Below are positions 1 to 8,212 of a stretch of DNA of 39,426 nucleotides, piece by piece (within the stretch, counting starts at the first letter, position 1; every line of letters begins with the position of its first letter). The stretch lies in NCBI GenBank assembly GCA_041940525.1, contig JBGTSB010000023.1:1-39426 (forward strand). The letters are read 5' to 3'. The translations under genes and the position numbers were made by a program. The DNA comes from JAKAXS01 sp041940525. Lineage in GTDB: Bacteria > Pseudomonadota > Alphaproteobacteria > Rhizobiales > Hyphomicrobiaceae. The notes under the pieces are model-generated. The model saw only the letters and a program-made list of their open reading frames with translations, was not told the origin of the DNA and did no database searches.

Positions 1-1156
1 CGTCCTGCGTGAAGTGGCGCACGCGCATCATGCCGTGAAGTGCGCCGGAAGGTTCATAGCGATGAACCTTACCGAACTCCGCGATCTTCACTGGTAGTTC
101 GCGATAGCTCTTCAGGCCATGCTTGAAGATCTGCACGTGGCCCGGGCAGTTCATCGGCTTGCAGCAGAAAACGCGTTCATCAGGCAACTCGGTGGTGAAC
201 ATGTTCTCACCGTAGTTTTCCCAATGGCCGGACAGCTCCCAGAAATGCTTCTCCATCATGTCGGGAGAGTTCACTTCCTCGTATCCGGCCTCGATCTGCC
301 GTCGGCGCATGTAATTGATGAGCGACTGGAACAACTGCCAGCCCTTCGGATGCCAGAACACACTGCCGGGCGCTTCTTGCTGGAAATGGAAGAGGTCCAT
401 CACGCGGCCAAGCTCGCGATGGTCGCGTTTCTCTGCTTCCTCCAGTCGCGTCAGATAGGCCTTGAGGTCATCCTCACTGGCCCATGCCGTACCGTAGATG
501 CGCTGTAGCTGAGGATTGTTGCTGTCCCCGCGCCAGTAGGCACCGGCAAATTTCTGCAGCTTGAAGGCTTTGCCGATCTGGCCCGTGGACGTCATGTGAG
601 GGCCGCGGCACAGGTCGAACCAATCGCCCTGGAAGTAGATCTTCAGGTCGTCGCCTTCGGGGATCGCGTCCACGAGTTCGATTTTGAACAGCTCGCCCTT
701 GTCGCGGAAGACCTGCTTGGCCTTATCGCGGTCCCAGAACTCTTTGGTGAAGGGCTTATTCTTGGCGATGATCTGCTGCATGCGCTTTTCGATCTTCGCC
801 AAGTCATCGGGAACGAACGGCTCGTCCTTCTTGAAGTCGTAGAAAAAGCCGTTCTCGATAACGGGACCGATCGTGACCTGCGTTCCGGGCCAAAGCTCCT
901 GCACGGCTTCGGCCATCACGTGCGCGCAGTCGTGCCGGATCAGCTCAAGTGCTTCCGGATCAGTGCGCGAGATGAAGCGGATCTCCGCATCCGCGTTGAT
1001 GGGATCGGCAAGATCACGCAGTTCGCCGTCCAGCGTCATCGCGACGGTGCGTTTTGCCAAGGATGGAGAAATGGATTTTGCGAAATCCAGCCCGCTCGTT
1101 CCGCTTTGGATTTGGCGCTGGGCGCCATCGGGCATCGTCAAGGTGACGTCAGACAT
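1..1156 (-). CDS. thrS: Threonine--tRNA ligase, 5' part (runs off the left edge)
   Basis: Charges tRNA-Thr with threonine in the cytoplasm. Reverse-strand translation from the ATG at 1156 gives 385 codons before the window ends. Order of parts: an N-terminal TGS domain (begins MSDVTLTMPDGAQ), the editing/SAD domain with its HxxxH motif (RHDCAHVMAEA), and the start of the class II catalytic core with MNCPGH (zinc-ligand Cys) and the following RELPVKIAEFG segment. The family is about 640-660 residues, so some 40% is missing beyond the edge. The start is fixed by an AGGAG box (complement of 1162-1166) 5-6 nt upstream. The overlapping plus-strand ORFs are shadows. Family assignment is near certain. 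Confidence 0.97.
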   Translation of the reverse strand, partial: MSDVTLTMPDGAQRQIQSGTSGLDFAKSISPSLAKRTVAMTLDGELRDLADPINADAEIRFISRTDPEALELIRHDCAHVMAEAVQELWPGTQVTIGPVIENGFFYDFKKDEPFVPDDLAKIEKRMQQIIAKNKPFTKEFWDRDKAKQVFRDKGELFKIELVDAIPEGDDLKIYFQGDWFDLCRGPHMTSTGQIGKAFKLQKFAGAYWRGDSNNPQLQRIYGTAWASEDDLKAYLTRLEEAEKRDHRELGRVMDLFHFQQEAPGSVFWHPKGWQLFQSLINYMRRRQIEAGYEEVNSPDMMEKHFWELSGHWENYGENMFTTELPDERVFCCKPMNCPGHVQIFKHGLKSYRELPVKIAEFGKVHRYEPSGALHGMMRVRHFTQD

Positions 1157-1195
1157 GTCATGCTCCTGTTCTCACTCACTGCATACCGCGCAGGT

Positions 1196-1233
1196 AAGAA
1201 AATGCGGCCTGAAACCGGGCCGCCCGGCCCGCA
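1196..1233 (-). terminator. Possible intrinsic terminator/attenuator in the thrS leader
   Basis: On the minus strand TGCGG-g-CC (from 1233) pairs with GGCCGCA (ending 1203) and is followed directly by TTTTCTT (1202-1196). The hairpin ends about 40 nt upstream of the thrS start codon, with no other gene between. A second perfect hairpin, TGCCCC-cc-GGGGCA (1243-1256), lies just upstream. An attenuator is one reading. A TTGACA-like box nearby (about 1259-1264) could mean transcription starts too late for that. Confidence 0.4.
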
Positions 1234-1362
1234 GCTTTTGCCTGCCCCCCGGGGCAAATGTCAAGGACCCACCATGCTGGAGCGCGCTGTGGCTTGTTGA
1301 ACTGCACACAGCTACCTCGCCTCCCCGCGAAACTATCCTTTAGTCAGATCCCCTCTCCCCAA

Positions 1363-1524
1363 CGTCATGCCCGCGCGAGGCGGGCATCCACGACACGCCT
1401 CCACATTTGCGGCGTCAGCGGTGTCCCAAGCCCATCCATCGGTGCAAGTCTTCACCGCCGCCGTGCCCAAAATCGTCAAGCCAGATCACACGTGTCGTGG
1501 ATCATCACCTTCGTGATGATGACG
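1363..1524. repeat. Palindromic (MITE-like) element, copy 1
   Basis: About 162 bp with inverted ends CGTCA (1363-1367) and TGACG (1520-1524). The left arm is a hairpin TGCCCGC/GCGGGCA (1368-1386) followed by TCCACGACACG. The right arm is CGTGTCGTGGA (1491-1501) followed by a hairpin ATCATCAC-cttc-GTGATGAT (1501-1520). The same two arms recur in opposite orientation at 8213-8358. No coding capacity is seen. It lies in the 474-bp gap between thrS and the DUF5076-like gene. Confidence 0.8.
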
Positions 1525-1543
1525 GTGGTGGGGATGAAAAGTG

Positions 1544-1566
1544 GAGGAAAAGAGCCCGCAGGGCTC
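1544..1566 (-). terminator. Intrinsic terminator of the DUF5076-like gene
   Basis: On the minus strand GAGCCC-TGC-GGGCTC (1566-1552) is followed by TTTTCC (1551-1546). It sits about 65 nt after the stop codon at 1631. Confidence 0.65.
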
Positions 1567-1630
1567 AGGGAGCAAGGCGACCCGGCGCTTAGCGCCGCCC
1601 CCGCGGAGCGCCCTTGGCGCGTGAGCGCAA

Positions 1631-1960
1631 TCAGTGCGTCGAGCGTCCGATGATTTTTCCGGTGATTTCCGGGTGCTGGTCGCTGACGCCGCGATCATAG
1701 GCCTCGTGAACCGACGACAGGGCGTCATGGAACGACATCTGCCCATCCAGCGCGACAGCGTTGGCGATGTGAACCGCGAGATCGGAAAGCAGACGGCCCC
1801 ACTCGGACACGTCGTGGCTGAACGTCTCTGGGTCGAACGTCACGTGCAGCGAGCCATCGGCGATCCAGGCCCTCAAGACCTCCACCGCCTCTTCGGCGCC
1901 TTCAATTCCCTCTGGCGGGTCGAGCTCTGTCAGGACATCATCAAAATCATCATCGGTCAT
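1631..1960 (-). CDS. DUF5076-like small cytoplasmic protein
   Basis: A 109-residue acidic protein (starts MTDDDFDDVLTELDPPEG). It has the central pattern AVEVLRAWIADGSLHVTF followed by EWGRLLSDLAVHIANAV, which I associate with the DUF5076 family of alphaproteobacteria. That match is from memory and not tested. No signal peptide or membrane segment is present. The function is unknown. An open frame continues upstream to 2035, but the ATG at 1960 is preferred because it has an AGGAGA box about 6 nt upstream and the acidic N-terminus fits the family. It is transcribed alone, divergently from queE, and ends in the hairpin at 1544-1566. Confidence 0.7.
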   Translation of the reverse strand: MTDDDFDDVLTELDPPEGIEGAEEAVEVLRAWIADGSLHVTFDPETFSHDVSEWGRLLSDLAVHIANAVALDGQMSFHDALSSVHEAYDRGVSDQHPEITGKIIGRSTH

Positions 1961-2037
1961 GGAACGTCTCCTGACTTGCGCGTAACGGTGGTGCCGCGTT
2001 GACAACGGCCTATCCTTGCGATTTAGGCATGCCAATC

Positions 2038-2670
2038 ATGTATGCAGTGAAAGAAATATTCTACACCCTGCAGGGAGAAGGCGCGAATGCCGGGCGTCCC
2101 GCGGTGTTCTGCCGTTTCGCCGGCTGCAACCTTTGGTCCGGCCGCGAGCAGGATAGGGCGTCCGCGCAGTGTACCTTCTGCGATACCGATTTCGTGGGCA
2201 CGGACGGGCCAGGCGGCGGGCGCTTCGTATCCGCTGAGGCGCTGGCGCAAGCGTGCGCTGAAGCAGCCGGGAAAGCTGATCTGGACGGGCTGTTAATTGT
2301 GTTAACGGGTGGAGAGCCAATGCTCCAGCTTGATGCGCCACTCGTGGACGCTCTCCACGAGAAAGGCTTCCAAATCGCTATCGAGACCAATGGAACGCTG
2401 CCCGTGATCAGCGGGCTGGACTGGGTGTGCGTCAGCCCGAAAGCGGGCACGGAGGTTGTCCAGCGCTCCGGCGATGAGCTGAAACTCGTCTATCCGCAGG
2501 CGGGGCTCGACCCTGCGACCGTCGTCGGCTGGGTCTTTGAGCATCGCTACCTACAACCCATGGACGGCCCGTCGGTGGCCGAGAATACGGCCGCGGCAGT
2601 CGTCTATTGCAAGGCGAACCCGCAATGGCGCCTGTCTCTGCAAACCCATAAACTGCTGGGTATCCCGTAA
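2038..2670 (+). CDS. queE: 7-carboxy-7-deazaguanine synthase
   Basis: Radical SAM enzyme that contracts 6-carboxytetrahydropterin to 7-carboxy-7-deazaguanine in queuosine synthesis. The protein (210 aa) begins MYAVKEIFYTLQGEG, the substrate-binding start typical of QueE. The cluster cysteines are C30, C45 and C48, spaced CX14CX2C, the variant known from the Burkholderia-type enzyme rather than the usual CX3CX2C. LTGGEP (SAM binding) follows. In-frame starts at 1999 (TTG) and 2029 (ATG) are possible. 2038 is chosen because homologues begin at this residue, although its ribosome site (TAGG) is weak. It is first in an operon with queD and queF. queC is not in the window. Confidence 0.95.
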   Translation: MYAVKEIFYTLQGEGANAGRPAVFCRFAGCNLWSGREQDRASAQCTFCDTDFVGTDGPGGGRFVSAEALAQACAEAAGKADLDGLLIVLTGGEPMLQLDAPLVDALHEKGFQIAIETNGTLPVISGLDWVCVSPKAGTEVVQRSGDELKLVYPQAGLDPATVVGWVFEHRYLQPMDGPSVAENTAAAVVYCKANPQWRLSLQTHKLLGIP

Positions 2671-2674
2671 CCGT

Positions 2675-2722
2675 GCTTCATTTGCGCCCTTGAATGCGAG
2701 GGCTGACATCGCCTAATGAAGC
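2675..2722 (+). promoter_or_regulatory. Stem-loop at the queE-queD junction
   Basis: GCTTCATT (2675-2682) pairs perfectly with AATGAAGC (2715-2722). Inside, GCCCT (2686-2690) pairs with AGGGC (2699-2703). The structure ends 3 nt before the queD start codon, where it could affect ribosome loading. There is no U tract, so it is not an intrinsic terminator. It could also be an mRNA processing or stability element. Confidence 0.4.
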
Positions 2723-2725
2723 GCC

Positions 2726-3109
2726 ATGCAGATCTACAAAGAATTCCAATTCGAGGCGGCGCATTACCTGCCAACAGCCGCACCAGGCACGCCGAACGCC
2801 CGCGTCCATGGTCACTCGTTCCGCGCGCGCATCGTGATTGACGGCCAGCCGGACGAAGAAACCGGCTACATCTTCCACTTCGACGATCTGACGAAGGCAA
2901 TGGCCGAAACGCAGGACGCGCTGGATCACCGGCTGCTGAATGATGTTGAGGGTCTTGCCACGCCGACGCTGGAGCGCATCGCCATGTGGATCTGGAACCG
3001 CTTGTCCAACCGCATTCCCGGCCTCGCGCAGGTGCAAGTCATGCGCGAGAGCTGCGGCGAAGGCTGCATCTATTCCGGCCCTGGCTCTTCTGACACGAAG
3101 GCGGCTTAG
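2726..3109 (+). CDS. queD: 6-carboxy-5,6,7,8-tetrahydropterin synthase family protein
   Basis: Converts dihydroneopterin triphosphate to 6-carboxytetrahydropterin, the substrate of QueE. 127 aa, a normal length for the family. Zinc ligands are H13 (FEAAH) and H28/H30 (VHGHSF). The C-terminal ESCGEGCIYSG matches the family's ETCTAGCIY segment. Odd point: the catalytic Cys of E. coli QueD lies four residues before the first His of HGH (CGRLHGH), and here that residue is Asn24 (NARVHGH). The operon with queE and queF argues that it still serves the pathway, perhaps through another nucleophile. The ribosome site is weak and lies within the junction hairpin. Confidence 0.9.
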   Translation: MQIYKEFQFEAAHYLPTAAPGTPNARVHGHSFRARIVIDGQPDEETGYIFHFDDLTKAMAETQDALDHRLLNDVEGLATPTLERIAMWIWNRLSNRIPGLAQVQVMRESCGEGCIYSGPGSSDTKAA

Positions 3110-3111
3110 CC

Positions 3112-3573
3112 ATGGGAAAGAAAGCGGACAGCCCACAGCTTCTCGGCAAGCAGCTGACCGGCATTCCCGAAAGCCCGGAAAAAGCCATTCTCGACCGCGT
3201 TTCCAATCCGCACAGCGACACGCAATACGTCGCCCGCTTTTCCGCGCCGGAATTTACCTCGCTGTGCCCCGTCACTGGCCAGCCGGATTTTGCGCATCTC
3301 GTGATCGACTATGTGCCGGGAGACTGGCTGCTCGAAAGCAAGTCGCTCAAGCTGTACCTTGCCGCCTTCCGCAATCACGGCGCCTTCCACGAAGATTGCA
3401 CCGTGGCGATCGGAAAGCGTTTGGTGAAATTGCTTGAGCCGCGGTTCTTCCGCATCGGCGGTTATTGGTTCCCGCGCGGCGGCATTCCCATCGACGTGTT
3501 CTGGCAGCATGGAACCTTGCCGAAAAACGTCTGGCTGCCAGACCAGGGCGTCCCCGCGTATCGCGCGCGCTAG
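3112..3573 (+). CDS. queF: NADPH-dependent 7-cyano-7-deazaguanine reductase, short type
   Basis: Reduces preQ0 to preQ1, the last soluble step before insertion into tRNA. At 153 aa it is the single-domain (type I, tunnelling-fold) form. Catalytic Cys52 lies in EFTSLCPVTGQPDF, with the conserved Asp59 just after. The QueF signature ESKSLKLYLAAFRNHG begins at E75, and HE at 93-94 completes the substrate site. Only 2 nt separate it from the queD stop, so the two are co-transcribed and probably translationally coupled. Assignment is secure. Confidence 0.96.
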   Translation: MGKKADSPQLLGKQLTGIPESPEKAILDRVSNPHSDTQYVARFSAPEFTSLCPVTGQPDFAHLVIDYVPGDWLLESKSLKLYLAAFRNHGAFHEDCTVAIGKRLVKLLEPRFFRIGGYWFPRGGIPIDVFWQHGTLPKNVWLPDQGVPAYRAR

Positions 3574-3585
3574 CGCGAGGCGCAA

Positions 3586-5799
3586 TTACTCGCCTAGCTT
3601 CGCACCGGGCGCTCCGGCAATGGAAAAACGTGCGCTCAAATCCGCGGCAGCGCTGCCACCGGCATAAACCTCGAACGGCGCGTTTTCGATAATCAACTTG
3701 CCTGCGTCATCGTGATAGCCCAACTCGCGGGCGGCCAACTCAAACTGCACGGTTTTGGTTTCGCGGGGACCGATCTCGACCTTTTGAAACCGCTTTAATT
3801 GCCGCATCGGCCGCGAGCGGCTGGCGATCAGCTGCCGTGAATAAAGCTGAACGACCTCCTGCCCCGAGCGGTCTCCCATATTCGTGACATCAACAGACAC
3901 CGTGATCGTCCCGTCCGCAGGCAACACGCTCTGCGACACGCGGATGTTGCTGTAGCCGAACGCGGTATAGGTCAGCCCATAACCGAACGGGTAGAGCGGG
4001 GAGAAGTCTTCGTCGACATACCCGGTCGTATAGCGATCACCTGTGTGTGGCCGGCTTGTCGGCAAACTGTCGTATGCCAGCGGGATTTGACCCACAGAAC
4101 GTGGGAACGTCATCGGTAACCGGCCGGATGGCGCATGCTCGCCAAACAACACCTCAGCCAGGGCTGTCCGTCCTTCCGTTCCCGGATGCCAGGCCACGAC
4201 AATGGCCTGCGCGTACGTATCGGCATAGGTCAGCGTCAGCGGCCGTCCTGTCTCGACGACCAGCACGAGCGGACGTCCGGTTTTGACGAGCGCCTCCAGC
4301 AGGTCTTGTTGCATACCGGAGAGACCGAGCTTTGTGCGCGACACGCCTTCGCCCAGCTGCAAACAGTCCTCGGAGACAACATAGACAACAAGATCAGCGC
4401 GCTGTGCCGCCGTTATCGCCTCGTCCTTGGATGCGTAGTGTTGACCACACCGTCCCGTAAAAGCAGGCACATAGGTCAACGACTGTCCCGGTGCCAACCG
4501 CTCACGCATAGCGGACTGCAGCGTTTGTGCTTGCGGCGTCTCGTAGCCGGCAGGGGAAGACCAGGTGTGATCGCCCTTGGTCGAATTCGCCGCCGTGCCA
4601 ATTAATGCGATCGTCTCGACTGACGTTGCAATCGGCAAATAATGCCCGTCATTCTTCAACAAAACAAAGCTGTCGCGCGCAACGCGCCGCGCTGCGTCAC
4701 GCATCTCGCGCATGTCCAAAGGAACCGGCAGACGATCGTAGTCGGCCAGAGGCTTGTCGAATAATCCAAGACGAAACTTCACCCGCAGAACGCGCCGCAC
4801 GGCATCGTCGATGAGACCGGGTGGAATACGGCCTTCCTTTACTTCGGTCTTCACGAAGCGCGTGTAAGCGTTGCTTGCCATATCGAGATCGATGCCCGCC
4901 AGCAGGGCATGCCGCGCGGCCACCTGCCGGTCCGGTGCCACACCGTGATTGACCAGCTCTCCAATCGCCACGAAGTCCGATGTGACAACGCCGTCAAACC
5001 CCAAGCGGCCTTTCAACACGTCGCGGATCAAGCCGCGGTGCATCGTCACCGGGACGCCATTGACCGTGTTGAACGACGCCATCACGGTCTCGCTGCCCGC
5101 TTCAATAGCGGCAACAAACGGCGGTAAGTAGCGGTCATACAACTCCGAAACGGACAGCTGCGTGCCGTTGTAATCGCGCCCGCCTTCGGCTGCGCCATAG
5201 CCGACGTAGTGCTTTACAGATGTCGCGAGTCCGCCGCGCCGGTAGCCTCGTACACGTGCGGCGGCGAATACCGCGCCCAGGTACGGGTCTTCGCCCGCGC
5301 CTTCCACCACGCGGCCCCATCGCGGATCGCGCGAAATGTCCACCATCGGCGCGAACGTCCAGTTGATGCCGACGGTGGAGGCGTCCTTGGCCACCCAATA
5401 GGCGGCTTGCTCAGCCAGCAAAGGATCCCACGTGGCGGCCCAAGCAAGCGGCGGCGGGAACGTCACTCGGAAGGCGTAGATCGCGTCGATGGCCATCAGC
5501 AGCGGAATCTTCAGGCGGGACTCGGCCGCCGCCCGCGCGAACCCGCGAACATGCTCAGGGTTAACCACATTGAGCATGCCGCCGATTTTTCCGGCCCGCG
5601 CCAGCTCCATCTGTTTTTCCGGCGGGAAATGGAAGCTGGGCAGGTTCAGCTGGCCAATCTTCTCATCCAGCGTCATTTTGGCGAGCAGCCGCTCCACCCG
5701 GTCGTCAATGTCGAGGTTTGCCTTCGGTGGCACCGCTTCCCCGAGGGAGCCGGTTGCCAAGACGGCAAAAATAATCAGAGAAACGAATAGCTTCCGCAT
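3586..5799 (-). CDS. Periplasmic beta-glucosidase-like glycoside hydrolase family 3
   Basis: Hydrolyses terminal beta-linked sugars, probably in the periplasm. From the ATG at 5799 it is 737 aa with a Sec signal peptide (MRKLFVSLIIFAVLATGSLGEA). A TTG 30 nt further upstream is in frame but would put ten polar residues before the signal. Domain order is that of BglX: TIM barrel, alpha/beta sandwich, then a C-terminal fibronectin-III-like domain. The nucleophile is Asp275 (VVTSDFVAIGEL). KHYVGYGAAEGGRDYN matches the family's substrate loop. The usual DVIHG sugar-binding motif reads DAIYA here, so specificity may differ from cellobiose. It stands alone, convergent with queF (12 nt between stops). 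Confidence 0.9.
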   Translation of the reverse strand: MRKLFVSLIIFAVLATGSLGEAVPPKANLDIDDRVERLLAKMTLDEKIGQLNLPSFHFPPEKQMELARAGKIGGMLNVVNPEHVRGFARAAAESRLKIPLLMAIDAIYAFRVTFPPPLAWAATWDPLLAEQAAYWVAKDASTVGINWTFAPMVDISRDPRWGRVVEGAGEDPYLGAVFAAARVRGYRRGGLATSVKHYVGYGAAEGGRDYNGTQLSVSELYDRYLPPFVAAIEAGSETVMASFNTVNGVPVTMHRGLIRDVLKGRLGFDGVVTSDFVAIGELVNHGVAPDRQVAARHALLAGIDLDMASNAYTRFVKTEVKEGRIPPGLIDDAVRRVLRVKFRLGLFDKPLADYDRLPVPLDMREMRDAARRVARDSFVLLKNDGHYLPIATSVETIALIGTAANSTKGDHTWSSPAGYETPQAQTLQSAMRERLAPGQSLTYVPAFTGRCGQHYASKDEAITAAQRADLVVYVVSEDCLQLGEGVSRTKLGLSGMQQDLLEALVKTGRPLVLVVETGRPLTLTYADTYAQAIVVAWHPGTEGRTALAEVLFGEHAPSGRLPMTFPRSVGQIPLAYDSLPTSRPHTGDRYTTGYVDEDFSPLYPFGYGLTYTAFGYSNIRVSQSVLPADGTITVSVDVTNMGDRSGQEVVQLYSRQLIASRSRPMRQLKRFQKVEIGPRETKTVQFELAARELGYHDDAGKLIIENAPFEVYAGGSAAADLSARFSIAGAPGAKLGE

Positions 5800-5978
5800 C
5801 AGATCCCAGCTGGTTTTGCGTTGCGACAAAACCTATATTCGCAAGGGGCCCGCTGGTGAAGAGGCAGATCTCTTCACCATGGCGAACCGAGAAGCGGCCG
5901 GATGTCGCGGCGGGGCTTTACTCCGCCGTCATTTCAAAGCATATGCGGCACTCAACCTAATCGGAGAACCGATCTCTA

Positions 5979-6632
5979 ATGCCGGCTGACACGAAGGCGG
6001 GAGCCCGGCGCATCAAGTCCACGCCGCTCGATATCGACTGGGCGGCCCAAACCCTGTTGCCGGTGGAATTCGGCGGGCGGGAAGTGACCTTGGAAGCGCG
6101 CGCCTATCAAGGCGAAGACCCGGCTAACCAGGCCATGGCCTTGATCAACCGCGGAACAGGCGACGAGGCCGACGCCACGGCAAGCGTGCGCGTTCACTCC
6201 GGCTGCGTCACGGGCGACATCTTCCACTCCCTGCGTTGCGATTGCTATGCCCAGCTGCAAGAGGCGCTGGCCCGCATCGTCGAGCTGCCGAACGGCGTCC
6301 TGATTTACCTCCCCTACCAGGAAGGCCGCGGCATCGGCCTGTTCAAGAAAATCCAAACCTACGCCCTGCAGGACCAGGGTCTCGACACGGTCGACGCTAA
6401 CCTGCACATCGGCGCGCCGATCGACGCGCGCGAATACTCGATGGCCGCCTGCATTCTGGAAGACCTCGGCTTCACGCGCATTCGCCTGATGACGAACAAC
6501 CCGGCGAAGGTTAAAGCTCTGGAAGCCGCCGGCATCGAAGTGGCCGAGCGCGTGCCCCTGCTCGTGGAGCCCGGCCCCCACAACGAGCGCTACCTGGAAA
6601 CCAAACGCCGCCGCATGCGCCACAAGATTTGA
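5979..6632 (+). CDS. ribA: GTP cyclohydrolase II
   Basis: Opens the GTP imidazole ring to give the first riboflavin intermediate. 217 aa and single-domain, without a RibB fusion. Zinc ligands are C76, C87 and C89 (SGCVTGDIFHSLRCDC). The catalytic loop YQEGRGIGLFKKIQTYALQD and the Asp149-x-Arg151 pair match E. coli D126/R128. TNNPAKV and the C-terminal ERVPLL segment also fit. A GGAGA box lies about 13 nt before the ATG. It is divergent from the GH3 gene and no other riboflavin gene is nearby. The N-terminal 40 residues are slightly longer than in the E. coli protein. Confidence 0.94.
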   Translation: MPADTKAGARRIKSTPLDIDWAAQTLLPVEFGGREVTLEARAYQGEDPANQAMALINRGTGDEADATASVRVHSGCVTGDIFHSLRCDCYAQLQEALARIVELPNGVLIYLPYQEGRGIGLFKKIQTYALQDQGLDTVDANLHIGAPIDAREYSMAACILEDLGFTRIRLMTNNPAKVKALEAAGIEVAERVPLLVEPGPHNERYLETKRRRMRHKI

Positions 6633-6812
6633 GGCCTTCCAAAGCGTCCTGTCGGCGATTCTGCTGTTCCTCGCGGGGCTTGCGATTCGCAATATGTTCC
6701 GCATCGGATGAGCCTTGCCGAAATCGCATGAGCCAAGTCTTGCGGCGGGGAAATGGGGCCCTATCTTGAAGGAACCAAAGGATCCCGGGGCAGCCATTTG
6801 GAGGTCGTCCCC

Positions 6813-7229
6813 ATGACTAACGTATCTCAGCATCAGCATGACAATGCGCGCTACATCGCCGGCCTGGTCGGTCCCGTTAGCGTCGTCTCCGGCCTGTCGA
6901 TGATCATCAATCAAGACGTGTTCTTGGCGATGATCGGGCAGCTGACCGGCAACATGATGATGATCTTCATCGCCGGCATGATCGCGCTCACGATCGGCAT
7001 CGCCATCTTGAAGGCCTATCGCGTTTGGGACGCGAGTTGGCGCGTGCTCATCACCATCTTCGGCTGGATGTCGGTGTTCGGCGGCCTCGTGCGCATGCTG
7101 GCGCCGGACCAGGCGCTGCGCGTGGCTGAAGCGATCATAGGGCCAAACATGATGCTCGGCGCCGGCCTTGTCGTCATCGCATTCGGCGCGTTCTTGTCGT
7201 TCAAGGCCTACGTTGGCGGCGGCCACTAA
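6813..7229 (+). CDS. Small four-helix integral membrane protein, function unknown
   Basis: 138 aa with four predicted membrane spans: SVVSGLSMII, MMMIFIAGMIALTIGIAIL, WRVLITIFGWMSVFGGLV and MMLGAGLVVIAFGAFLSF. A soluble, His/Asn-rich start (MTNVSQHQHDNARY) precedes them. The start is set by a GGAGGT box 7 nt upstream of the ATG at 6813; the longer open frame back to 6753 has no such support. I do not recognise a named family. Its direction and 43-bp gap to the next gene suggest a shared transcript with the metallo-beta-lactamase-fold protein. Confidence 0.8.
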   Translation: MTNVSQHQHDNARYIAGLVGPVSVVSGLSMIINQDVFLAMIGQLTGNMMMIFIAGMIALTIGIAILKAYRVWDASWRVLITIFGWMSVFGGLVRMLAPDQALRVAEAIIGPNMMLGAGLVVIAFGAFLSFKAYVGGGH

Positions 7230-7272
7230 TTCGTTCGGCACTCGAAATTCACGCAAAGGAAATCAGCTTCGT

Positions 7273-8184
7273 ATGCACGCAACCATGAAAGCAGTGATGA
7301 CCATCGCGGCCTTCGCGATGGTCATGACGGGAGCACTCACGCTTGCAACGGCCCCCGCGTCAGCCGACGAGAAGAAAGGACCACCGGAGCGAAGCATCAC
7401 CGATCTCGGCAACAACATCTATCGCTTCCAGAATGACGCGCACTACTCCGTCTTCATCGTCGGTGCTTCAGGTCTGGTGCTCACCGATCCGATCGACGCG
7501 GACGCCGCGCGCTGGCTGCGGGCTGAGATCAAAAAGCGGTTCGGCGATTTGCCGGTGCGTTACGTGATTTACTCGCACAATCACCCCGATCATGTCTCCG
7601 GTGGCGAGGTGTTCGCCGGGCCCGAGACAACAATCATCGCGCATGAAAAGGCCGCTGAAGACCTAGCGCGCAACAACGTGGCAACCGCCGCGCCAAACGT
7701 CACCTTCAACGACAAGCTGACCTTCACCTTCGAGGGCCGCCGCATGGAGCTGGCCTACTGGGGCCGCAATAATGGCGCGGGCAGTATCAGCCTCTACGTG
7801 CCGGACGCGAAGTGTCTCTTCGCCGTTGACTGGGTGCTGCTGAAGCGGCTGCCCTGGCGCGAGATGTATCACTACGACCTGGATGGCATGATCGCGTCAC
7901 TGGAAAAGCTGCTGCGCGAGGTTGACTTCGAACTCGTCTCGCCCGGCCATTCCGTCACCGGCAACAAGGCGGACCTGCGCGAGTTCCTGTCATACTTGAA
8001 AGACCTGCGCTCAGGTGTGCTCGCCGCGATGAACGAAGGCAAGACGTTGGAGCAGACGCTGGCTGAGTTGACGCTGTCAAAGTACAAGCACTTCGCCAAG
8101 TACGAGGAGTGGCGCAAGGGGAACATCAAAGGCGCCTGGGCCCAACTGGCCCAGACCTCCGGCCGCTTCGGCCAGGACCGCTGA
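7273..8184 (+). CDS. Exported metallo-beta-lactamase-fold hydrolase
   Basis: 303 aa with a Sec-type signal (MKAVMTIAAFAMVMTGALTL, then ATAPASADE). The zinc motif HxHxDH is intact (SHNHPDH), as are the Asp of LFAVD and the last His of SPGHS. The third motif, normally a His in GRNHTDG-type sequences, reads GRNNGAGS here, so one metal ligand is replaced by Asn. Activity may need a different metal arrangement. The substrate is unknown. Start: ATG at 7273 (AAAGGA about 12 nt upstream) or 7285. The 35-codon upstream extension overlaps the previous gene and is not expected to be translated. Confidence 0.88.
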   Translation: MHATMKAVMTIAAFAMVMTGALTLATAPASADEKKGPPERSITDLGNNIYRFQNDAHYSVFIVGASGLVLTDPIDADAARWLRAEIKKRFGDLPVRYVIYSHNHPDHVSGGEVFAGPETTIIAHEKAAEDLARNNVATAAPNVTFNDKLTFTFEGRRMELAYWGRNNGAGSISLYVPDAKCLFAVDWVLLKRLPWREMYHYDLDGMIASLEKLLREVDFELVSPGHSVTGNKADLREFLSYLKDLRSGVLAAMNEGKTLEQTLAELTLSKYKHFAKYEEWRKGNIKGAWAQLAQTSGRFGQDR

Positions 8185-8212
8185 CGCACCTGGAGCCCGC
8201 CTTCCCCTCGAC

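Noticed and set aside
119..1343. Several plus-strand ORFs of 129-234 aa
   Set aside because: They are antisense shadows of thrS, whose minus-strand translation matches a well-known family throughout.
6631..6711. Hydrophobic peptide frame just after ribA (SVLSAILLFLAGLAIRN)
   Set aside because: No start codon or ribosome site in frame; it would have to begin inside ribA.
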